Part shown: piece by piece, positions 9,901 to 20,993 of the stretch
Numbering within the stretch: the first letter of the stretch is position 1
Layout of the letters: the number at the start of each line of letters is the position of its first letter
Source of the DNA: Rhizophagus clarus
Lineage: Eukaryota > Glomeromycota > Glomeromycetes > Glomerales > Glomeraceae
Length of the DNA: 64,000 nucleotides
NCBI GenBank assembly: GCA_015698045.1
Contig: BLAL01000058.1
Coordinates: forward strand, 560,501-624,500
Direction: 5' to 3'
Program-made: the position numbers and the translations under genes
Notes under the pieces: generated by a model
What the model saw: the letters and a program-made list of their open reading frames with translations, nothing else
What the model was told of the DNA's origin: nothing
Database searches by the model: none

Positions 9901-12552
9901 TTAATTCGAATTAATTCATATTTCTTGATATTCGCTTTAATGTCATTTATCTCGAAAAATTCATGGCAAATTTCTATCATTTTTATTAGTTTTTGTTTGT
10001 TGCCACCTATTAATGTCGTGTCGTCCATAAATGCTGATGCATTATATGTGATTTCTAATTTTTTTGAGATGTTTTTGTTGATATCTATGTGTTTTGTCGT
10101 CTCCATAGTATATCCGGTTTCATTTTTAATTTTCGCTAAGCGAGTGAGTAATGCGTCGTAAAAAATGCGCCATAGTAATGGAGACCAAACCTCTTTCTGG
10201 TCTACTCCATCTTCAACTTCATATTCTTTCGTGAATTCGCCATTAACAATGACTTTATTTGTTTGATTTAGGTTGATGTCCATTATTATTTTGATTAACG
10301 GTTCAGGATTTTTATACGTTTGAGACTTTTTTCAAGCATTATCATACTCACTGAATCGAATGCTTTGGAAATATCCATTAACAAGATCCACACTTCTTTA
10401 TTCTCTTTATTCGCGTCCTCAATTATGCTTTGCACTATCTTTAGAGGTTCTAATGTACTCTCATTTAGTAAAGCTGCATAATTGGATCCTTGTAATACAT
10501 TGTTTAGCGATAAAATTTTAGCTAGTCTTTTAACTAATACTTTTATAAAAATTTTTCTAGCTGTTTCAATTAGTGTTATCAGTCTTGTTAAATTTATATC
10601 ATTGCTCCAATGCGAGCGTGTCATCTTGTTAATTGGGAAAATCATGCCTTTTTTCCAATCATTTAACACTTTGTGTTCGTGTAAGATTCTGTTATATATA
10701 TCGAGTAGTATTTTCCTTGTTTCTTTTTTACTCTTCTTCCAAAAGTCGTAAGGTATTCCGCTTATACCTGCTGCTTTACCGGATTTTGTTTCTCTGATAA
10801 TATTGTCTAATTTGTCAAACGTGATATCCTCTAGTATTCTATCATATATATGTTCGTTAATTTCTGTTCTTGGCTGATAAATGTTTCGCCATTCTTCGTT
10901 GTATTCTATTAGGTCTAGATCAATATTCCTTTTTCTTGTCCATACTTTGTAGTGGTCATGTACTCTTTCTTTGATTTTTTCTTTGTCTGTTTCGATGGTG
11001 AATATTCCATTCTCTTTAATGAATAAGTTGCTCATATCGATTTTTTCTCTCTTTCTTTCGAGTATACGGTCTATCATTTTTCCTATGTCGTTTTCTAAAT
11101 AAGTTTCTCTCGTTCGTATGTTGATATTAATATTCGTATTAATTATGTCTTTGGTCATCTCGTTACTTAAATGTTCAATTTTCTTTATATTCTCCTTGAA
11201 AGATTTTCTGTATGTCGGGTTTCGTAATTTGTCATAATCTAATTTCTTGTCCTCTATGAATTCTTTGTTATTGTACGATTTAACCAGGGACTCTATTTTT
11301 AACTTGTTTCTCTTATCTGTCATATTTTCTTCATTCCGATGTGGCAAGAATGATATAGCATTGTACGTTCTTTTTGCTATTTGGAAGTTTTTGCCGTTTC
11401 TCTACAATGTTTGTTATATAGTTTATCTAGTAGTTTATTTATAAATTTTTTGATGCGATGTCCCATGTATTCTAAGTATAAGAGTCTATCTCTTTCAGCT
11501 ATCATATTTCGGATATATATTTGTGGGTTATTATTACGAATTTCTTCATTTGAACGGTTTGCCATTGCTTTAATCTCTTCTTCTATAGTTGCTTTCTTTA
11601 TTTTTATTACTTTTTGGTGTGCATTCTGGTAAATCTCGACTATTGTATTCCAATTGATCGTAATATGTGGGTCTACTTTCAATATTTGCTCTTCTACTGT
11701 AGCCGCAATTGTTTCCCAGTCGTTTGTATCTGGTTTTATCCAAGTCTTTTGTTTCTTGATGTCCTTTATCATTGAGTTTTTATCAAAATCTAGTGCTTCC
11801 GCTAGTTTTATCGTTATCGATAATGCTTTGTGGTCAGTTTGTATGTTTTCTAATTTCTTGACCTCGTGTCTGATGATATTTGACAAAATGTTGTCGCTGG
11901 TGAAGATGTAATCGATTCTGGAAGAGTTGAAACCGTTCGTCCATGTATCTAATACTTCGTCTCCTGCTAGACATCTGCTGATATCATTCAAATTGAGGTT
12001 GTGGAGGCATTTGGTGATCAGTCTGTTCGTTCTATTGGTAACTTTATCTGCTTCGTTAAAATTGCCTAAAATTATTAGTTCTTGCTGTATTCTTTCTGCT
12101 TCTTCGACCCAGTCGATAATTTTCCTTTTGATTTTGTTAGTCATTTCTTTATCTTGATTCGGATTATAAATGCCTATGACTTTGATCGATTTTTGTTTTT
12201 TAAATAAAAGGTCGAATTTGATCACGTGACCACTAATGCATTCTATGTTTACTTTTCGTTGACTCAATTCTTTCCTTATAATTATCATTATTCCTCGTTT
12301 TTGTTTGAAGTCGTTGTAGCTGCAATTTAGGCTGTCGTAGTTCGTCCAATCTTTGTAAATATGTTGTCCTTTACGAGAATTTAATTTTGTTTCAGTCACG
12401 ATCGCTATATCCCATTTTTCGTTGGTGATCATTCTACGTAAATCAAGTTGATTGTTGGAATCATTGAGTCCTCTAATGTTGATGCAGCCTATTTTTAAAT
12501 TCCTATTATATTTTTTAAAGTTATATTGTTTGTTGTCATTGTCTTGTCTCAT
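6952..12552 (-). pseudogene. LINE ORF2: endonuclease and reverse transcriptase, frameshifted
   Basis: The protein would be about 1,860 residues in four frame segments. The endonuclease segment (12552-11377) has CINIRGL, TETK, GNFNEA, SRIDYIF and TDHKAL, the expected order of catalytic motifs. The reverse transcriptase (11347-8616) has KSGKAAGISGIPYDFW, DWKKGMIFPINK, motif A LLMDISKAFDS, motif B VDQKEVWSPLLW and motif C FMDDTT. In motif B the usual Gly after Gln is Lys, which may impair activity. The tail (8514-6952) has CPRCEDEIETWDHIWTC, a CCHC finger found after the RT in many LINEs, then a basic C-terminus. Frames change near 11390, 10311 and 8621. Each change lies in or near a short A run on the coding strand and would close with one extra A. 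Confidence 0.9.
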
Positions 12553-12618
12553 GTCTGCATCATTTTTATAGTGATCTTTTTGGATTTTAATTTGTTTTTT
12601 ATTTTTCTTTTTTTTAAT

Positions 12619-14871
12619 TCATTTTTTTGTTTTTATTGTTAGATAATTTTCTTCGTTTTGCTCTATTGATAATTTCCTTTTTCCCGCTGACCCTCCTGCT
12701 TTTCCGTCAATTTCTGGGTGACGGTCCCTCTGTATGTTGTTGTTAGTAGTATCTATTGTATGGTCCTTATTTGTAACTTGGACCTCTTCGATCATCTCTT
12801 GGTCTATTGTATGAGTTATTGTAGGCGTTGTAGTTGTTGTTATATTTGTAGCGGTTAGGGCTGTAGGGTTGCGGCTTGGGGAAAATTCTGTTGTGTTTGT
12901 ATTCAGTTGGTCTGCCTTGTGAGGCGGATGGGATATCTCTATTTCCATTTGTTCTATTTGCGTAGATTGGGGTGCCACTGTAGTCTCTTCTGTCATTGGG
13001 TTGTGATTCTGACTTGTGGATGTTGTATCTATTGTTTCTAAAGTGTCAGGTGTTTGAGAAGTTACCGTTTCTATGAATCCTTTGGTTTTTTTTGTAAAAA
13101 TACTCTTCATCGCTGTGATTGTTTCTTTTGCAAATCGTGCAATGGTGTTGTTCCCGTCTTCGGTTTTGCTTGGCTCTTGAGTCTCTACACTCGTGTGTGA
13201 AATGGTTGGTTCGTTTGCAGATATCGCATCTTTTCTTTCCGTCACTCTTAGCATTGTATACTCTCTTCCCCTGGTATGGTTGGTTATTGTATGGTCCTCT
13301 GGCGTAATTTCTATTTGGAGGAGTTGGGCGGTAATTTCCTCTATGATTGGGAGATTGCTGTCCACGAAAAGGCTGCAAGAAGTTCTATGTGTATTTTCGA
13401 TCTTCCCTGCTACCGTCGTCTTTAATCGTGAATGGTTGTTTGCCTGCCTCTCTCCTTGCCTCTTTCGATCTGAATTGCACTCTGACGCTATAAGTCTCTT
13501 GTTCATTGTTATTGTCTCGTATCACTTGCCAGAGGCCCACGCCAGTTATCTTGTTAAGTTCGTTAACAACTTTTTCATATGATATCTCATTTCCAATGGA
13601 CATGATCATTGCTGCGTAACTGTTGCGGTTATCTATCTCTTCCCTCCTGAAGTTCAAGGGTCGCACCTTTATGAAGTTGCCATTTTGTAGATAAAATCCC
13701 CAGGTATCGATTAATTTCTTTTCTGTGCACCTGACGTCCACTTTGGCTTTTACGCTCCATTCCTCGTTTTTACTGTCATGTCTGATACCTTCGATGTTTA
13801 TAATCTTCCCTAATTCTTTTTCAATATGTGTTTCTAATTCTGCTTGTGTTAGAGCCTCGGGGATGTGTTCAAAAATGATAAAGATGTGGGCATCTACTGC
13901 GTCCATCCATTTTAGTGGTTCGAATTTTCCTATGTTTCTGGTCACATGATTATTGTTGCAAAAATTGTCCCGTTCCTTTTTATAATGGAATCTGACGTAT
14001 ACGTAAGGTGTCATGTGTTCGTTATGTGTGATGCCTAATCTATTTATGGTATATGGGAGTAACGGTTCATCATTTTCTTCATTGTTCAATGATTTGATGA
14101 TCTTCTAGTGATCTTTCTCTTTTAGGTTATATTCCACAATTCTTGCGAAATACTTGAAGTCTTTAACTCCTTTAGGAGCGTGTTGTGAAGCGTTTTTGTT
14201 ACTTTTACCCAAATCGGACATTATGATTTCATTATCATTAGCAATCATAATTGATTGGTCTTCGAGGAATAAATTTTTTCCTTTTTCGTATTTCTTCTGC
14301 AATCGCAATTGTTGATTGGTGTTTGTTGGAATCTTTTGTCACCGGTGTGTTCTATAGTCATGTCTCTATGTCTCTTGTTAGTGTATGATTCCTCGTCACT
14401 GGATGTGTAGTCTTCGAGAAGGTCAAGTTCTTCCTTTGGAATATGGTCGTTCGTTCCTTGGAGTAGGGTTATATCTTCTATATCCGGTGTTCCCACTTCT
14501 GTAATCAGGTTGTGAGTCTTTGGTGAGGTGGTGTGATAATAATACTTCATGTGTTCTTCCCATCTTTTCTTTTCTTCCATGTATTGTGACATTCTTTCGT
14601 TCGTCAGTTCATTGTGCATTTCTTGTATGGTTTTAATATATTGGTTTGCTTCATTCACCGTGAGCTCCCTTTGTTTGTCGGCTCCTAATGTAATTAGGCC
14701 TCTTATGAGAGTTCCGGTCACCTCGTCTGTGCCTAGAAATTCCCCTATCTTCTGGTCTCTGTCTTCTATTTTCATTCCTCTTTCAGTCAATAGTGCGACT
14801 CGTTCTTCTTGTTGTAATTTTCCAAAGCCTTCTAGTGCTTTCACTTCATCTCTTGATATTGTTATTCCCAT
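12619..14871 (-). pseudogene. LINE ORF1: zinc-knuckle RNA-binding protein, broken
   Basis: The frame starts at ATG 14871 and should run about 750 residues. An acidic N-terminal part is followed by a globular region of about 230 residues (14089-13385) that could hold RRM-like folds. A basic, Arg/Gly/Asn-rich stretch then leads to a CCHC knuckle, CDICKRTNHFTHEC. A second knuckle starts CTICKRNNH but its final Cys is Tyr, so it is degenerate. The C-terminal tail is rich in Thr, Ser and Pro. There are two in-frame TAG codons (14105-14107 and 13385-13387), one frameshift near 14322, and one near the eight-base T run at 13086-13093. The last shift has the opposite sense to the others. ORF1 proteins of this type coat the element RNA. 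Confidence 0.8.
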
Positions 14872-15008
14872 GTTTTTTATTTTTGTATTTTCAAACTATT
14901 TACTATGTGTCTATGTTATGTTTTGATATTATTTCTGATAAAATTTACTCTACTGCGGATTTCTTAATAAATCGATTTTCAGGGGAACAAGTTTTTTTTT
15001 TTTTTTTC

Positions 15009-15023
15009 CGCATTCCTTAAGTC
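15009..15023. repeat. Target site duplication, 5' side of the LINE
   Basis: Identical to 6729-6743. On the minus strand it sits directly before the first bases of the element. Confidence 0.95.
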
Positions 15024-15794
15024 GTTGACGTTCCATAATCCATATTATTCCATATCGTTTGCCTGTATTGCAATTCTTTCTGAGTCGGAAATTTATTTTT
15101 ATAATAATTAAATGATCATAAGCAATGATTTCTTGAAAAAAAGTGAGTCTATCCTATTTTCTTTTTGCGAAAAACTTCTCTACTGTGATAATATGATCAC
15201 AACCTAAGACTATTGTGATTATTTGATAACGACTAACAATCTTATCATAATCTAGCTGTACTTGTAGTTTGTAATAATAACTAAAAATATTGCTCATAAT
15301 ATATTTTTACTAGAAGGTAAAGAATAGGAATAAGTTAATCAGTAAAAATTGATTTTATCCATCCAGAAGGAATTAAATCCAAAGAAATATTTATCAATGA
15401 ATTTTTCGTGTAAATTTGCAAATCCTTTTCTATGAGTAATAATAGTGTTAACGTGATCATAAAAAATACAATTCTTGAAGAGTATTGCATCATTCTTGAA
15501 TGTTTCTTGTAAGAAAATTTGTATTTTTGTCGATTCACATCACAATTTGTTATATATATGTTATTATCCACTATTCTTTTAATAATAACAGTGTTTGCAA
15601 TATTTCTGTATGCAGGATATTTTTTTTTCATTTTTAAAGGGAAGAAAAGAAAGGATTATTATCTATTATTACATTTGTAGAATGAATTGTACGTTCGGAT
15701 GTAACATTTGTTACAACACGTGACTTAGGGTATAAAAGTCACTGATCATCAGTGTTCGTACCCTGTACTTACATTTTTTCATTCTCATTTTTAA
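15024..15794. other. Intergenic stretch and promoter of the next BTB-TLDc copy
   Basis: Before the LINE inserted, this stretch joined the sequence at 6728. A TATA-like TATAAAAG at 15731-15738 and GTCACTGATCATCAGTG at 15738-15754 lie about 45-60 bp before the ATG at 15795. A minus-strand frame of 98 codons at 15335-15631 contains one hydrophobic segment but nothing I recognise. Confidence 0.45.
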
Positions 15795-17946
15795 ATGACT
15801 TCATTTTTCTATTCTAATCTTTCGAAAGATTTTTCCTTAATATTAGATGATGCTGATGATTACAATGTTATTATTGAAGTTGGAGAAGACGAAAATACGA
15901 AAGAATTTCATGCACATTTGGTAATTTTACGTGCTCGTTCTCCTTATTTTAAAAGTGCCCTTTCATCCACTTGGATTCCCTATAAAAAATAAGTGTCCGG
16001 ATAATGTCCAGAAAATGTCCGGAAAAATTGTCTAAGTAATTGTCCGGAAATTCTGGACACTGTGTGTCCGGAAACTGTTCCGAAAACGCTGCATTTTCGG
16101 GATATTAGGAAATTGTCCTGAAATGTATTTTCGTAAAATTTTGCTATAAAAGATGATCAATGGATAGATGATCATCATTATTCCTTAACCCAAAATTTTT
16201 ATATCATAGATATATAGTATTTTTGCCTGCTCTGCAATTTTAATTAGTAGACAGAAAAGATTTTGAATGTCAGTTTTGTGATTTTTGCATTTTTTTACAA
16301 AATTAATTTATTCTTTTTTGGAAATAGTATCCAGAATTTGTCCTGAACTTTTTCATGTCCGGAATTTGTCTATCTGGTTTTTTTACTATGTCCAGAATTT
16401 GTCCAGGTTTAACTGTCCAGAATTTGTCTAAAATTTTATACCGAACAAATACTGGACGAATTCTGGACAAAGTTAGGACATGTCAAATTTTAAGTATCAG
16501 AAGTGTGTCAGACATGTACCAAAAAAGTGGACATTTTCCGGACACATCAGATTTATTCCAGACATTTTCCAGACATTTTTGATAACATTTTCCGGACATT
16601 TATTTTTTATAGGGATTACAAAGAAAAATGACATGATTATGTTCAATAAGAAAAATATTTTACCAAACATTTTTGATATAATTTTAAGGTAAGAATAAAA
16701 TTATTCTTGTCAATCGTTTATTTGTTAAAAAAAAAAATAAAATAAGATAAAATAATATTATTATATCTTTTTATATATATGAAGGTATATTTATGTTGGT
16801 GAACTTGATTTGACTGAAGAATCGTGTGAAAATATTTTTGAATTATTAATTGCATCAGATGAATTACTGATTGAAGAATTATTTAATCATGTTTAAGATT
16901 ATCTAATCGAAAAAAAATTTGAATGGATTCAAAAAAATTTATGTTTTGTTTTAAATATTGTGTTTAAACTTGCTAATTGCAAGAAATTACAAGATATTAT
17001 TATTGAATCCATCTGTAAGGATTCGCACTCATTTTTTACTTCAAATGGATTTCTCTCCCTAGATAAGGATATTATTTATAAAGTACTGGAAAGAGATGAC
17101 TTAGAAATCAAAGAAGTTATCGCTTGGGATCATTTAATTGAATGGGGTATTTCTGATTTAAAGGGTGAGGAGTGTAATACAGATAAGTGGAGTAATAAAG
17201 ATTATGAAAAATTAAAAGAAATATTAAATCAATTTATTCCTCTCATTCGATTTGTTGAAATTACATTTGATGATTTTAATTATAAAATCAAACCATACAA
17301 AGTTATTATTTCTAAACAAATTTATGAAGAAATTGAAGAATTTTATAATAATGGTACTATTCCAAAAATAACAACGTTGCCACCTAGAATAGGACAAATA
17401 GATTCAAAGATCATTAAACCTAAACTTTTAAAAATAATTATTAAATGGATTACTAAAGGAGATTTCTGGATTTCAAGTTATAAGTTTAATCTTATTTATC
17501 GTGGTAGTATTGACGGTCTTAGTATTAAATCATTTAAAAATAAATGTAAAGGGCAAATGGAAGGTTTAGTTTTAATCAAAGTTAAAGGTTCAAATAAAAT
17601 CTTTGGCGGATATAGTTCTGTTGGATTTCACTCAATTGGAAATAAAGTTCCAAGTCTTAATTTGTACGGAACTGCTTCATCGTATTATTATTCATCAGAT
17701 AACTTTATTTTTTCATTTGAAAATAGTGAAGATACTCAAAATATGAAAATAAGTCGTGTTTTAAAATACCATAGGGCTATATACGATTATAATGGCACTG
17801 GATTTGATTTTGGTTTTAATTCATTATATATGAGCAATGATCTAACTTTAAAAGCTAGCAATGATGGCCAAACTTATGAGGATAACTTAAATACAAATAT
17901 AGTTTATGATATTAAAGAAATTGAGACATTCATTATAACTAAATGA
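15795..17946 (+). pseudogene. BTB-BACK-TLDc gene split by a MITE, with an in-frame stop
   Basis: The first exon runs 15795-15977, is interrupted by a MITE, and resumes at 16618-16688. Leaving out the MITE and one copy of its 3-bp target duplication gives exactly 254 nt, the first-exon length of its close relatives. The intron is 16689-16784 (GTAAGA...GAAG, phase 2) and the second exon is 16785-17946. The BTB part has VIIEVGEDENTKEFHAHLVIL and the TLDc part has FNLIYRGSIDGLS and KIFGGYSSVGFHSIG. Inside the second exon a TAA at 16894-16896 replaces the CAA (Gln) found in the intact copy at 36827-38415. The insertion adds an early stop, so this copy cannot make the full protein. The downstream frame is otherwise clean, suggesting recent loss. 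Confidence 0.9.
15978..16614. mobile_element. 637-bp MITE with TGTCC subterminal repeats, copy 1
   Basis: The ends are inverted: CCCTATAAAAAATAAGTGTC on the left and the complementary sequence, ending TTTTTTATAGGG, on the right. The inverted ends are about 24 bp. ATT flanks both sides (15975-15977 and 16615-16617), a 3-bp target duplication. Both ends hold dense repeats of TGTCCGGA, TGTCCAGA and their complements over more than 100 bp, which look like transposase-binding subterminal repeats. It has no coding capacity. A 3-bp duplication with subterminal repeats recalls CACTA/Plavaka-type elements, but the terminal CCCTA does not settle the superfamily. Confidence 0.9.
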
Positions 17947-18704
17947 TAATTTAATTAAACTTGCAATGATCTAATATGTATATTTAAACAAATCATTCAA
18001 TATTAATTGTTAACTTTCTTTTTTATTCTTAAAGAATACTTTATTTTTCCTTTCCAATGATCTTATTCTTTCAATCTTACAAATATGCATAAAATTTTTT
18101 TTATACTTTTACTCTCAGACTTATAATATTAAATTTATCTGCATTATTTAATTTTGTATTATTATTTCTTATCTCCTTTTAAATTCAAGAAATAAGAGAC
18201 TATTGAAAAGATATCAATCTCTGGCTAATTTAATGAATCTTTTTGTCAATAAATAAGTAAATAAATTTCTTATAATACATGTTAGAATCAAATTCCAAGC
18301 ATAATTTAGGATTTGAAAAGACTTTTAGTTTATACAATGTAAAATTATCTTATTGCAATTATTAAATAATAAAAAGGTCATATTTTATTCAGCAATTTCT
18401 GAGTATACTCTATATATTTTTTGTTAAGTCTAATAAATGCTAAATCAAATATCAATTATATCCTGTTAACTTATTAAGAATGAAGCAGTAAAATATAACA
18501 TGTTATGTAGCGCAAAGATGGTAGTAAGTTATTTTTTTATAAACAAAGATGAGATAAATAATTCACTTGTTTTATCCCTTTGTGCTTAGAAAGTAGTTCT
18601 TGCAGAGAGCTTCTTACACGATTAGAACTACTCCGCTCACTGGGATAATTCACGATTAGCCCATTGCTGGGGGTGTTTCATGAGGTCTAATAATAGATAA
18701 ATAA
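17947..18704. other. Intergenic stretch
   Basis: No gene is recognised. A local inverted repeat occurs at about 18592-18634, where AGTAGTTCT and AGAACTACT face each other across a loop of about 23 bases. It sits in a patch that is less AT-rich than its surroundings. Confidence 0.4.
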
Positions 18705-18851
18705 TCATATTATAACCATTTTTTTATACCGATATTTAACAGTTTGAGGTCGATAGTTAAAAACATGTTCCATATCATATCTGGGACGGAGATTAATAGG
18801 TTTAGGTACAGTTTTATTATAAATCTTATCTAATATGATCTTACCAGACAT
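18705..18851 (-). CDS. Possible small gene or exon, 48 residues, unknown
   Basis: From the ATG at 18851 the minus strand reads 48 codons to a TGA at 18705-18707. The product is basic and Pro/Arg/Tyr-rich, with KTVPKPINLRPRYDMEH and NYRPQTVKYRYKK. That composition is unlike chance translation of AT-rich DNA. No intron junction, partner exon or known family could be assigned. It may be a small protein, or a single exon of a decayed gene. Confidence 0.25.
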   Translation of the reverse strand: MSGKIILDKIYNKTVPKPINLRPRYDMEHVFNYRPQTVKYRYKKMVII

Positions 18852-19296
18852 ATTTATCAATCCTTTTCAAATTAAAAAATAGAAAGTTTTTTTTAGATTT
18901 AGAAATTTCATTTGAGGAAATTTGGAAGGAAAATTCGTGAAATTCGTGAAAAATTTCTCGTTTGTTTAGTTTTAGAATTTTTCGTTTGCCTGTTTGTTTG
19001 TGAGTCAATAAGAACTTTTTTTTCGTGAATTTCGGAAGAAAAAAATTTTCAAAGTATCCATTAGATTTTTGGAAAAAAAGCACGAAAAGTGTACATCTAA
19101 GGAAATATTAACGAACAGAAGCCATAATGTGTCGATGCAATTTTCACATTATCGTAAAAATATACCCCGCTTCGTCATGGAAAATGATCTTACAATAGTT
19201 ATTTTTTAAATGTCGATTATTTGACAATTTCGGCTATTAGTTTTCCAGTTCCACTATTTAATAAAAATTATCTATATCAGTTTAAGTGATTGAGGG

Positions 19297-19436
19297 TCCT
19301 TAACGTACGCAGTATGCTACGATATTAATGTACACACTGGCCGGAGTTTAGGAGGTATGCACTTGCATGCGATAGCATTAACATTAACTCTGGCCAGTGT
19401 GTACGATTATAATGTACGTACACTGCGTACGTTTAG
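19297..19436. repeat. Foldback repeat (about 140 bp), MITE-like
   Basis: The left arm begins TCCTTAACGTACGCAGTATG and includes GTACACACTGGCCGGAGTT. The right arm is its imperfect complement, with AACTCTGGCCAGTGTGTAC and CACTGCGTACGTTTAGGA. Arms of about 55 bp surround a short centre containing GCACTTGCATGC. It could form a long hairpin. The target duplication is unclear. The shape suits a Tc1/mariner-type MITE, but this is inferred. Confidence 0.75.
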
Positions 19437-20976
19437 GAATTCTCTAAGCGATTATCTCTGACTTAATTATCCAAACAAATACAACAATGAGTCAGTAAAT
19501 ATATTCGCTTATTTGCAATTTGATAAACAACAATTAAGTTTTATTTTTTTTTAAAAAAAAAAAAAATTATCAATCCAAATGTACTGTGTATGAATCAGAT
19601 TTCTATCTTTCTGTATAACTAATTATTAAAAAAAATTTTCTTACAGAGCGAAATTTTTACGTGGATTTAATCACTCCAATTATCTTTATATCCATAAATA
19701 AATAAATATATATTTTTAGAATATTATTTATTAATCAGCCTAGTACTAGAGTCTAGAGACGTATACTAGTTGATAAGTCAGGTTGCATTAAACATCCATG
19801 TTAAGGAAATCGTACAGCGTCTTAATTTCCAAAAATGAAATCTTGTAGAAACTTTGCCGTTATATCTGTAAAACCCATAAATGTTCTACATTCGTGAAAA
19901 AAGTCAAAGCAAGAACGAGTAATCTCAATGATTCCGTGAATATACTACATTTGTGAAAATAAAACACGAAACATAAAACATTTTATAAGTTTCTCTTTCG
20001 AACTTTTTTAAATGATCAATTTTCGCAAGTATTTCTTCATGATGGCATATACTGATTGTACTGTACATTATGTCATTTTGGATAAATCCAACTTCCGGAA
20101 TTAAATTGTTTTTTATTTGCTTGTTTTGTTTATCAAATGAAGTCAAATGAAGTGAATAAATAGATTGTTAATGGATAATATATACGTGTTACACTGGTTC
20201 ACTATGTACGTCTATACGCAGATTTTTATAACTGAGCATGTGAAACTTTTTTTTTAATATGGAGTATACAAAGCAGCAATCGATAAAATACAGTTTTGAA
20301 CAAATTTAACAACCAATATTTGTTTAGTAGACAATCGTTCATAATCCTTATATCAGAAATCATTCAGTGTCTGGAATCTTGCATAAAGATCATAGCTAGT
20401 AAAAAGGTTATATGACAATGAATAAAATTTACTATGATCATGTGTTAGTGAATTTTTTTAGAATCATGTGATAATACAAAAATAGTTCTTCGCTTCATTT
20501 CAGACAATTAAAATTATTTACAATAATAAACCATCGAGTTAATGATATCACATATCAATAAATGTACGGAGGGGTAGTGATCAAATATTCGCTTACTAGG
20601 AATTCCAAAATGAAAAGCCTTTGAAATTCATCTCATTTCAAGACTTTAGTGCTTCTTTTTTGTATTCCTTAAAGTATCTTTTTTTAAGTCTGCATGGCAT
20701 GGGGCGGAGTTGAATTCAAAGTGCGAATGAAGAACGACAACCTGACTCTACTTTTCATCCCTTCTTGCTTCATTTTTACCGTTTATTCTTAGTAAAATGT
20801 CCCAGTTACGGTATTTAATTGGCACAAAAAGTTGCAATCGAGAAATTGATCGATCATGAAGGTACGAAAGTACGAAACCTATGATTGATCACGTGCAATC
20901 ATTTTTTGATCGATCATTCAATTTAAATGTATTTCGTTTTAATTTTAACCTACTTTACCTGTTACTATGTTTTTAT
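19437..20976. other. Intergenic stretch, nothing recognised
   Basis: AT-rich sequence without convincing coding potential. A minus-strand frame of 73 codons at 19925-20146 has no recognisable domain. Near its right end (about 20840-20925) TGATCGATCA-type palindromes begin. These continue beyond the retroelement at 20994-21900, so the insertion split an older GATC-rich repeat. Confidence 0.45.
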
Positions 20977-20993
20977 TAATTTATGATTTTATT

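Larger units (their letters stand above)
6744..15008 (-). mobile_element. Full-length 8.27-kb non-LTR retrotransposon (LINE)
   Basis: The element lies between perfect 15-bp target duplications (6729-6743 and 15009-15023). It ends at low coordinates in a poly-A tail, seen as 19 T at 6744-6762. On the minus strand the order is a 5' UTR of about 137 bp, ORF1 (14871-12619), a 66-bp gap, ORF2 (12552-6952) and a 3' UTR of about 190 bp. ORF1 carries a CCHC zinc knuckle. ORF2 carries an APE-type endonuclease, a reverse transcriptase and a C-terminal CCHC finger, with no RNase H seen, as in L1-like clades. The 5' end also begins with an A run next to the duplication. A perfect duplication points to a young insertion, yet both ORFs contain frameshifts or stops. 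Either this copy is dead or some lesions are assembly errors. Confidence 0.95.

Noticed and set aside
13046-13506. Two overlapping minus-strand frames as separate genes
   Set aside because: They are the same ORF1 read in two frames around a frameshift; only one of them carries the zinc knuckle.
15978-16614. The MITE acting as a spliced intron in the BTB-TLDc gene
   Set aside because: The right end TTTTTTATAGGG looks like an acceptor, but the left end gives an in-frame TAA before any GT, so splicing cannot restore the frame.
16894-16896. Recoded stop codon (TAA read as Gln)
   Set aside because: Relatives have CAA here and intact genes in the window use TAA as a normal stop, so a point mutation is simpler.
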